8,020 nt of DNA from Bacteroidales bacterium (GTDB lineage: Bacteria > Bacteroidota > Bacteroidia > Bacteroidales > VadinHA17), in contig DOZA01000057.1 in NCBI GenBank assembly GCA_003518245.1, forward strand, positions 1 to 8,020, given 5' to 3'. A program made the position numbers and the translations under genes. Below the pieces are notes generated by a model. The model was not told where the DNA came from and did not search any database. It saw only the letters and a list, made by a program, of their open reading frames with translations. Of this stretch, positions 1 through 5,423 are shown one piece after another (positions within the stretch are counted from its first letter, which is position 1; the number at the start of each line of letters is the position of its first letter).

Positions 1-227
1 CTAATAAAACAGGGATAACAATAACCCTGGGCAAATGATTTCCTGGTTTCCCGTCCACAATGGATACAATTGATCTTCCCCTGCCATTCCATCCTTATAG
101 CCTGCCCTGTAAGTTCATTCACAGGCAGCAGGTCAGTACCCAGGGGAAGTGAATATTTTACCGCCAGTGTTGAGTCACCATCAACATATCCAGCCTCCAT
201 TTTTCTCAGGTTTCCTCTTATATGCAT
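1..227 (-). CDS. DUF2797 family protein, N-terminal 75 residues (cut by left edge)
   Basis: The minus-strand frame opens with ATG at 227-225 and stays open to the window edge, giving 75 residues and two spare bases. The start MHIRGNLRKM, a central PLG...LLPVNEL stretch, and two Cys pairs (C54-x-x-C57 within INCIHCGR, C70-x-x-C73 within GYCYPCF) match the N-terminus of DUF2797 proteins as I remember the family. The four cysteines probably form a zinc-ribbon-like site. The biochemical function of the family is not established, and it is expected to be cytoplasmic because no signal peptide is visible. The ATG lies only 6 bases after the stop of the upstream oxidoreductase gene, and an AGGA at 244-241 sits inside the end of that gene, so the two are probably co-transcribed and possibly translationally coupled. 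The rest of the protein lies outside the window. Family assignment is fairly sure; function is unknown. Confidence 0.85.
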   Translation of the reverse strand, partial: MHIRGNLRKMEAGYVDGDSTLAVKYSLPLGTDLLPVNELTGQAIRMEWQGKINCIHCGRETRKSFAQGYCYPCFI

Positions 228-233
228 AAAATA

Positions 234-1217
234 CTATTTTTCCTGGGGGTATATTATACCGGCCTTTCTCCTTATCCTGTCAAGTGTATTTATTAGATCG
301 CTGCTGAATGATAATGGCACAACAGGGCTTTCCTTTAATCCCTCATCCAGGCATTTCATTACTTCTGCTGCCTCATAATGAAATCCCATTGCAGGGGGTT
401 TGTAACTATATCCTTCTGCTTCACCATTCGTATATTTAACATTTAAATATTGTACATAATCCCTGCTCCTGCTGAGAATGATATTCGCATTTTCACATAA
501 TATATCTGTGCATATACCACCATCATTGACAAAAGAGCTGTAAAGTGAGGCCCCACGACCATCGTTATATCCAAAAAGGACCCCTACTGATTCATCAACA
601 CCTGTTGGGGCAATAACGGCTGATGTTTCAATATTATCCGGTTTACCAAGAAACCTCAAGGTGTCAATAACAGGATATATACCAATATCAAGCAAAGAAC
701 CTCCTGCCAGGTCAGGGTTGAATGTCCTTGCTTGTGGATCATAAGGAGCCCTGAAAGCAAATTTGGAAATGATATACCGTACCTTACCCGTGTATGATGC
801 TGATATCAGCTCCGCTGCTTTAATATAGTAGGGTTGAAAAGGAGGCCACAGTGCTTCCATCAGGAAAAGTTTATTTTCCCTGGCCGTATTTATCATTTCC
901 TCAACCTGTATGCTGTTAAGGGCAAATGGTTTCTCACATAAAACAGCCTTGCCATTTCTTAAACAAAGTAAACTATGCTCATGATGGTGTGAGTGCGGTG
1001 TTGCTATATATACAATATCAAGCTGAGGATCAGAAGCAAACATCCGGTAATCATCATACGATTTCTTATAACCATACTCTTGTGCAAACCTTTCTGCTCT
1101 TTCCTTACTCCTGGATACCACCGAGTATAGATTTGCATTTTCCAGTTGCCTGAGGCCGGCTGTAAATTTACGTGCTATATTCCCGGGGCCTATTATACCC
1201 CAGTTATATTTTGTCAT
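234..1217 (-). CDS. Gfo/Idh/MocA family NAD(P)-dependent oxidoreductase (dihydrodiol dehydrogenase-like)
   Basis: A 327-residue cytoplasmic enzyme, normal length for the family. The N-terminal Rossmann fold begins with GIIGPGNIA (Gly7, Gly10, Gly12), the dinucleotide-binding loop. A TPHSHHHEH stretch near residue 80 leads to the family signature CEKP (Lys96), which contacts cofactor and substrate. The C-terminal sheet domain carries GGSLLDIGIYP (Asp177, Tyr181 the likely acid/base) and a GFHYEAAEV segment near residue 280. These features fit the trans-1,2-dihydrobenzene-1,2-diol dehydrogenase/glucose-fructose oxidoreductase-like branch, whose members oxidise sugars, sugar alcohols or diols; the substrate cannot be told from sequence. 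I chose the ATG at 1217 because AGGG lies 8 bases upstream and the glycine loop then falls at the usual distance from the N-terminus. A TTG at 1238 would add seven residues. It is followed after 6 bases by the DUF2797 gene. It stands 72 bases behind a decayed gene and may have its own promoter. Confidence 0.93.
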   Translation of the reverse strand: MTKYNWGIIGPGNIARKFTAGLRQLENANLYSVVSRSKERAERFAQEYGYKKSYDDYRMFASDPQLDIVYIATPHSHHHEHSLLCLRNGKAVLCEKPFALNSIQVEEMINTARENKLFLMEALWPPFQPYYIKAAELISASYTGKVRYIISKFAFRAPYDPQARTFNPDLAGGSLLDIGIYPVIDTLRFLGKPDNIETSAVIAPTGVDESVGVLFGYNDGRGASLYSSFVNDGGICTDILCENANIILSRSRDYVQYLNVKYTNGEAEGYSYKPPAMGFHYEAAEVMKCLDEGLKESPVVPLSFSSDLINTLDRIRRKAGIIYPQEK

Positions 1218-1225
1218 AATTTCAT

Positions 1226-1229
1226 CCCT
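1226..1229 (-). promoter_or_regulatory. Ribosome binding site (AGGG) of the oxidoreductase gene
   Basis: AGGG on the minus strand lies 8 bases before the ATG at 1217. It decides between that ATG and the in-frame TTG at 1238, because the TTG has no purine-rich stretch in front of it and would place this site inside the coding sequence. Confidence 0.6.
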
Positions 1230-1254
1230 GGTTATCAATTTTTATTAAAGTTAA

Positions 1255-1262
1255 CAAATTTA
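1255..1262 (-). promoter_or_regulatory. Possible -7 element of a Bacteroidota promoter for the oxidoreductase gene
   Basis: The minus strand reads TAAATTTG, a full match to the Bacteroidota sigma-ABfr -7 consensus TAnnTTTG, about 38 bases before the ATG at 1217. No convincing TTTG -33 box is seen 19-21 bases further upstream, so this is a half-match. It would let the oxidoreductase/DUF2797 pair be transcribed independently of the decayed DUF5916 gene upstream. Confidence 0.4.
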
Positions 1263-1289
1263 CAGGGAAGCAACATGTAATGACGATAT

Positions 1290-2526
1290 TTAAAACCCGA
1301 AGGTATAAGTATATTTTAGCAATATTGTTCGATTGTTACTCCTGGATAAAGGTGGAAACTCCCTGTTAAGATAAGTGTTTACCCCTTCATTATATACTAT
1401 ATAAAAATCATTCCCTTCACGCGGGTTATACCTGAACCTCACATTTACCAGCCAGAGATTCACAGCAGTATTATACTGTATATAGTTTAATAGTGAAAGC
1501 TTTGTGCTGAGCATTGCCAGTGCCCTTATTCCAAAGATATGATTGGTAAACGATTTGTCTCTTTTTGCAAAATTGACATAGTCAAGACGGTAGCTGGGAT
1601 TAATATCAAGGCTGGAGCTGACATTCCAGCCGGGCATCAACTGCAGGGTAAACTTGGTGCCATCAAAAAACTGTCCGGCCTCAGCCATTAGTTGAAGACC
1701 CGGATTGAAGCGTGATCCAAGCGCAAATGTAGAGCTGATATAATAAAAGTTATACTCCCCGGGAGGTATGCTGGCCTGCCCTGCCAGTAAGACGGGCGCC
1801 TCCCAGTATTCGAACAGGCTTACCAGGAATTAATCCATTGAACTCAATAGGTGCTGTGAGGGAAGCTTTCCAGGTAGCAAAAGCATGCCTGGGGTCTATT
1901 GCCGGGAATGTTGCTCCCTCATTCTTCTTCGAAATAAATCTCATTGCTATTCATCCCATTTTAATAATGCCGTCTTCCTCCTGAAACCTCAGGCTGGAAA
2001 TCGGAATGCGCATCTCTATATACCAGCCTTTATCATCATGGGTAGTTGATACATCCCAGAAAGTATTCCAGCTAACATTAATATCATCCATACCTGATGA
2101 AGCATCATTCTTAACTGTAGCATCAAACCTCAAACCTCCCGGCGTAGTATAAAAGGCCATACTATTTTCTTTGTCATTATATGTATCCAGTAATATACCG
2201 AACCAGTCAGGTCGGGAACTGAAATAGTCGCGTTGTTTACCCACATTACTTAAAAGGGAAATATCGGAATAATAAAGATTCGCTCCAATATACAGATACC
2301 TGTCATCGAAGAACATCATGCACTCTGTTTTCTCGCTTGGTGCCCTTCCAAATACAGGCTGATGTGTTATAAATGAAAATGATTGTATCTCATCCCAGAC
2401 TTCTTCGTCAGTCTTTCCGTCAAAAGCTATTTCTGCATCAAGCCGTGGTATAATATGACTTTCCTGCGATAAAACACTCAGGCTCTGTACTACAATTAGA
2501 ATAACTATTAAGAAGAATTTATACAT
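1290..2526 (-). pseudogene. Decayed DUF5916 outer-membrane protein (CBM9-like domain plus beta-barrel), with nonsense codon, frame change and large internal deletion
   Basis: Three reading-frame pieces form one broken gene. Piece 1 (2526-1951) has a signal peptide ending near SVLS|Q and a CBM9-like domain (FDGKTDEEVWDEI near residue 36; RIPISSLRF near 175). It stops at TGA 1953-1951. The same frame then continues directly (IAMRFISKKNEG, FPAIDPRHAF, FNGLIPGKPVRI) as in intact DUF5916 proteins, so the TGA replaces one sense codon. Around 1800-1820 the homology moves to another frame (FEYWEAPVLLAG, IPPGEYNFYY) and runs to 1290 as the barrel C-terminus (RYNPREGNDFYIVYNEG ... LLKYTYTFGF). Intact relatives are about 700-900 residues; here only about 411 codons remain, and the central barrel with its usual ...NLTRFxLFFPEKRxFF-like segment is absent. 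TGA is used as a normal stop at 3330-3332, so recoding is unlikely. Intact relatives would be exported outer-membrane proteins of unknown function; this copy should be inactive. A sequencing error could explain one lesion but not the missing middle. Confidence 0.88.
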
Positions 2527-2547
2527 CCTGGTCTTTAAGGTAGTGAG

Positions 2548-2578
2548 GCAAGATATGCTATAGCATTTATAGAATCAA
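2548..2578 (-). promoter_or_regulatory. Weak Bacteroidota-type promoter for the DUF5916 pseudogene
   Basis: The minus strand carries TTG at 2578-2576, a 20-base spacer, and TATCTTGC at 2555-2548, one base short of the TAnnTTTG consensus. This places a start of transcription shortly before the ATG at 2526, leaving a short leader. A perfect 12-bp palindrome (2555-2566) lies in the spacer and touches the -7 element. The match is imperfect and the region is AT-rich. Confidence 0.3.
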
Positions 2579-2663
2579 TTTAAATTACAATTTTATATTT
2601 TTTCTAATATGCTTATAATCAACACATAAATAAATCATTGCCAAATTAATTAGACAATTTTAG

Positions 2664-2682
2664 TACTATGTATTGCATAGTA
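2664..2682. promoter_or_regulatory. Inverted repeat TACTATG-N5-CATAGTA, probable PadR operator
   Basis: A perfect 7-bp inverted repeat with a 5-base centre (TATTG) lies 62 bases before the first gene of the PspC-PadR unit. Its centre contains the TTG (2673-2675) that serves as the -33 element of the best promoter here, so a protein bound to it would block RNA polymerase. A third half-site, CTATGT, occurs at 2705-2710, directly after the -7 element; the first arm plus one base is also CTATGT (2666-2671). PadR-family repressors bind short dyads (the B. subtilis PadR site contains ATGT-N8-ACAT) and usually control their own operon, which makes the PadR protein encoded downstream the natural candidate. 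The sequence shows the dyad; the binding protein is inferred. Confidence 0.55.
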
Positions 2683-2704
2683 ATAATATTTATATATATC
2701 TTTG
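2672..2704 (+). promoter_or_regulatory. Bacteroidota-type promoter of the PspC-PadR operon
   Basis: ATTG at 2672-2675 (-33), 21 bases, then TATCTTTG at 2697-2704, a complete match to the -7 consensus TAnnTTTG. Transcription should start near 2710, giving a leader of about 35 bases before the ATG at 2745, with AAAGG at 2727-2730 region as a weak ribosome site. It is the best promoter match I found in the window and overlaps the inverted repeat at 2664-2682. Confidence 0.6.
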
Positions 2705-2744
2705 CTATGTCAAATACATTGTTTAAAAAGGTATTATATAAAAA

Positions 2745-3332
2745 ATGAAGATAACAGTTAGTATAAATATAGGGGGAATGGCATTTCACATTGATGAGGA
2801 TGCATATACTGAATTGAAGATTTACCTTCGTAACCTGCAGAGGTATTTTGCAAAGGAGCCAAGTTCGGCTGAGATTATGTCTGATATTGAAGCCAGGGTT
2901 GCAGACCTGTTAAAGGTAAGAATAAATGATTATAAACAGGTAGTTACAATACAGGATGTAAGGGAAGTGATGAGCATATTAGGAACACCTGAAGATATAA
3001 GTGACGAAAGTGGTACGGGTAAGGTGAAGGCAGGCAATGTTGGGTATCACAGGATGTACCGTGATCCTGACAACAGGATAATCGCCGGTGTTTGTTCGGG
3101 TATGGCAGCATACTGGAGAATTGACCCATGGATAGTAAGGGTTATTTTTATAGTTATCAGCTTGCCAGGAGGCCTTGGCATTTTTATCTACCTGATACTA
3201 TGGATTGTCCTTCCCGAGGCCAAAACAACGGCTCAGAAAATAGAGATGAAAGGAGATGCTGTGAACATACAAAATATCAAAGACTCTGTAAAACAGGAGT
3301 TTGATAACGTAAAAGAAAAGATGAACCTGTGA
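2745..3332 (+). CDS. Small PspC domain membrane protein with N-terminal HAAS-like domain
   Basis: A 195-residue protein with no signal peptide. Residues 1-88 form a cytoplasmic domain rich in helices (MAFHIDEDAY, SDIEARVADLL, EVMSILGTPEDI). Its closing GTPEDI resembles the end of HAAS signalling domains (LGxPeeIA), which are often found with PadR regulators; that link is my inference. Residues 102-160 are a PspC domain: RMYRDPDNRIIAGVCSGMAAYW, then a membrane segment at about 130-157 ending in the typical LILWIVLPEA. Residues 162-195 are a charged, probably helical tail. PspC proteins sense or buffer inner-membrane stress. This is the first gene of a unit with a PadR regulator (52 bases downstream) and a larger PspC paralogue. 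The N-terminal domain aligns with that paralogue without gaps (DA at 19-20, IEAR at 48-51, PEDI at 82-85 in both). It ends in TGA. Confidence 0.9.
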   Translation: MKITVSINIGGMAFHIDEDAYTELKIYLRNLQRYFAKEPSSAEIMSDIEARVADLLKVRINDYKQVVTIQDVREVMSILGTPEDISDESGTGKVKAGNVGYHRMYRDPDNRIIAGVCSGMAAYWRIDPWIVRVIFIVISLPGGLGIFIYLILWIVLPEAKTTAQKIEMKGDAVNIQNIKDSVKQEFDNVKEKMNL

Positions 3333-3384
3333 ATAACACCGGAACCTGATTATTTCATAAGGTAACAGTTAATATATAAATACC

Positions 3385-3711
3385 ATGAATGTTGAAAATA
3401 ACAAAGCACAGATGCGGAAGGGTATACTTGAGTATTGCATTTTACTTGTAATATCGGGTAATTCCTGCTATGCAAGTGATATAATTAACAAACTGAAAGA
3501 GGCAAAGGTAATAGTGGTTGAAGGGACCCTGTATCCTCTTCTTACGAGGCAAAAGAATGCAGGTCTTCTCAGTTATCGCTGGGAAGAGTCATCACAAGGC
3601 CCTCCAAGGAAATACTATGAGTTAACTGATAAGGGAAGAGAATACCTTGCCGAGCTTGATAAATCATGGGACGAACTGGTTGAGTCAGTAAAATTAATAA
3701 GGAAAAAATAA
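3385..3711 (+). CDS. PadR family transcriptional regulator (short form)
   Basis: A 108-residue winged-helix repressor. Residues 8-85 hold the PadR core: helix MRKGILEYCILLVI, YASDIINKL, the recognition helix with the hallmark EGTLYPLLTRQKNAGLL (46-62), and the wing YRWEESSQGPPRKYYELT (64-81) with the conserved GPPRKYY. The remaining 20-25 residues form one helix, as in the short PadR subfamily, and would serve for dimerisation. It almost certainly acts in the cytoplasm as a dimeric DNA-binding repressor. It lies between two PspC genes (52 bases after the first, 28 before the second), a common Bacteroidota arrangement, and probably controls its own operon through the inverted repeat at 2664-2682. 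The effector is unknown; a direct response to membrane state through the PspC partners is conceivable but not shown by sequence. No strong Shine-Dalgarno precedes the ATG. Confidence 0.95.
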   Translation: MNVENNKAQMRKGILEYCILLVISGNSCYASDIINKLKEAKVIVVEGTLYPLLTRQKNAGLLSYRWEESSQGPPRKYYELTDKGREYLAELDKSWDELVESVKLIRKK

Positions 3712-3739
3712 ACGTACATAGCAAAAGAACAGATCAACA

Positions 3740-5239
3740 ATGGAAAAATCTATTAAAATAAATATATCAGGGGTAATATTCCAGATCCATGAGGATGCTT
3801 ACGAATTGCTCCGCGATTACCTGCAATCTGTTTCATCTCTTTTAAGCAATGTACAGGGCGGAGGTGAGATGATTGATGATATCGAAGCCAGGATTGCGGA
3901 AATATTTCAATCGAAGCCATCATGGCAAACAGCTGTGATATCCAAAGATGAAGTTGAAGAAATGATATCAATAATGGGAAAACCGGAGGACATAGCCGGT
4001 GACCTGGAATCGGAAATACCCGGTGGATCATACAGTCGGCAGCAGAAGAAACTTTACCGCAATAAGGATAATGCAATAATCGGTGGAGTGTGCAGCGGGA
4101 TATCTGATTATACCGGTATTGATGCTGTATGGATAAGGATAATATTTATTCTGTTCGCCCTTGTTTACCTTTCAGGCGCTGTAGTATATGCAATTCTGTG
4201 GATTGTCCTTCCGGTAATATCCCGCGGGACATATTTGAGTAAACCTGCAAAAACCGCAAGAAAAACTGAAAAAGCCCGGCGTGATGATGTGTCAGCAGTT
4301 GGAAATGCGTTCAATGAAATATTCAGGGCATTTGGCAAATTCTTTATTATTCTGTTCAGGGTAATACTGGCCATTATCGGAGTGGCTTTCATAATAGGAG
4401 GCTTTACAGCATTGCTAAGTCTTGTCATGGTTTTATTCTCACATACAACAATACTGTTACCTGATATATATGAAAACTCGGTAATTTATTTGCCTGAATT
4501 CATGTTCTTTATTGCTGATCCTGCACTCTCTGTCTGGCTGGTAATCCTCATCAGCCTGGTTATATTATTACCCCTGCTGGCTTTAATATACTGGGGTGTA
4601 AGAATGGTTTTCCAGATAAGGGTAAGGGATCTTGCTCTTAATCTGATAATGCTTATTGTCTGGATACTCGGCTGTACAACATTAATTATAATTGCATTTA
4701 CACATGAAATAAGCTTTTCAGATTCTTACAGGACATCCATGCAAATGTCAATACCGGTAAGTGATTCTTTAACAGTAAGGCTTGATGACAGAATATCTTC
4801 ACTTGAATATGACAGGGAAGTACATCTACCTTTTGAACCGGTAAATATGTACCTCGACAAGGAAGAAGACATTATCTATGTCAGTCCTGAAATTAATATC
4901 TATCATACCGATGATGATCCCTATATCGAAATACTTAAATACTCAAGCGGAACATCACGTTCTAATGCAATCAGGAAAGCTGAAAAACTTAATTATGATA
5001 TATCAATTGATGATGATTTAGTAAAACTGGATGAATATTTCTCCCTATCTCCCGGGCAAAAATGGTTAGGTGCATTTATTAAGATTAGGTTCTATATACC
5101 TGATAATATGATAATCTATTTTGATGAAGAAATTGAGGAGTTAATGCATGATGATTATTTTGGCTGCGGTGTATATTCATGGAGAGCCGGGGGTAAATAT
5201 TGGAAGATGATTGAAGGCAGACTTGAAGAAACTGATTAA
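3740..5239 (+). CDS. Large PspC domain protein: HAAS-like domain, PspC, further membrane segments and C-terminal beta-rich domain
   Basis: A 499-residue inner-membrane protein. Residues 1-90 repeat the N-terminal domain of the small PspC protein (QIHEDAYELLRDYL, DDIEARIAEIF, ISIMGKPEDIAGD). Residues 104-160 are PspC (KLYRNKDNAIIGGVCSGISDY, membrane segment about 131-158 ending in ILWIVLPV). A basic linker (165-183, six Lys/Arg plus positives) suggests a cytoplasmic side. Further hydrophobic segments lie at about 199-233, 264-290 and 297-320. Residues 325-499 are soluble and beta-rich (SLTVRLDD, KWLGAFIKIRFYIPD, MIIYFDEEIEEL), ending with YWKMIEGRL. This resembles the Toastrack/DUF4097-like domains known to follow PspC in Bacteroidota and is probably periplasmic; that assignment is tentative. 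It is the third and last gene of the PspC-PadR unit, 28 bases after PadR and 38 before a strong terminator. A role in envelope-stress sensing is expected. Confidence 0.92.
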   Translation: MEKSIKINISGVIFQIHEDAYELLRDYLQSVSSLLSNVQGGGEMIDDIEARIAEIFQSKPSWQTAVISKDEVEEMISIMGKPEDIAGDLESEIPGGSYSRQQKKLYRNKDNAIIGGVCSGISDYTGIDAVWIRIIFILFALVYLSGAVVYAILWIVLPVISRGTYLSKPAKTARKTEKARRDDVSAVGNAFNEIFRAFGKFFIILFRVILAIIGVAFIIGGFTALLSLVMVLFSHTTILLPDIYENSVIYLPEFMFFIADPALSVWLVILISLVILLPLLALIYWGVRMVFQIRVRDLALNLIMLIVWILGCTTLIIIAFTHEISFSDSYRTSMQMSIPVSDSLTVRLDDRISSLEYDREVHLPFEPVNMYLDKEEDIIYVSPEINIYHTDDDPYIEILKYSSGTSRSNAIRKAEKLNYDISIDDDLVKLDEYFSLSPGQKWLGAFIKIRFYIPDNMIIYFDEEIEELMHDDYFGCGVYSWRAGGKYWKMIEGRLEETD

Positions 5240-5277
5240 TAACTGGTTTAAACCTGACACGTTAAACCTTACCTGAC

Positions 5278-5308
5278 GGCGTGGATCTGACAATCCACGC
5301 CTTTTTTT
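5278..5308 (+). terminator. Intrinsic terminator of the PspC-PadR operon
   Basis: A perfect 9-bp stem, GGCGTGGAT (5278-5286) and ATCCACGCC (5293-5301), with a 6-base loop CTGACA, followed by seven T (5302-5308). It lies 38 bases after the stop of the large PspC gene and separates that unit from the next plus-strand gene. Confidence 0.93.
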
Positions 5309-5423
5309 CATTCCCATTGTTAACACCGGGTTATTTTTAGGTTAAAACTGCGCATTCAGTAAATATTTTATTAACTAGCACCTATTTTTAATCTCTATCT
5401 TAATACCCAGATAATACTAAACC

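Noticed and set aside
70..378. Plus-strand open frame across the DUF2797/oxidoreductase junction
   Set aside because: It is antisense to two recognised proteins and shows no family features.
1290..1688. Separate small gene of 132 residues
   Set aside because: Its protein sequence is the C-terminal barrel part of the broken DUF5916 gene, and family sequence continues upstream of its first Met in the same frame.
1750..1944. Separate small gene of 64 residues
   Set aside because: It continues the DUF5916 frame after the TGA, and its last ~17 residues are an out-of-frame translation past the junction.
2555..2566. Perfect 12-bp palindrome ATGCTATAGCAT in the intergenic region
   Set aside because: One or two such palindromes are expected by chance in a sequence of this length and AT content. 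It lies in the spacer of a weak promoter for a pseudogene, and no second copy was seen.
3753..4076. Minus-strand open frame inside the large PspC gene, with similar antisense frames at 4165-4428, 5582-5998 and 6181-6459
   Set aside because: These lie antisense to well-supported genes, have no recognisable protein features, and lack plausible start regions.
5245..5254. Palindrome GGTTTAAACC just after the large PspC gene
   Set aside because: It is short, lacks a loop and T run, and the real terminator lies directly downstream.
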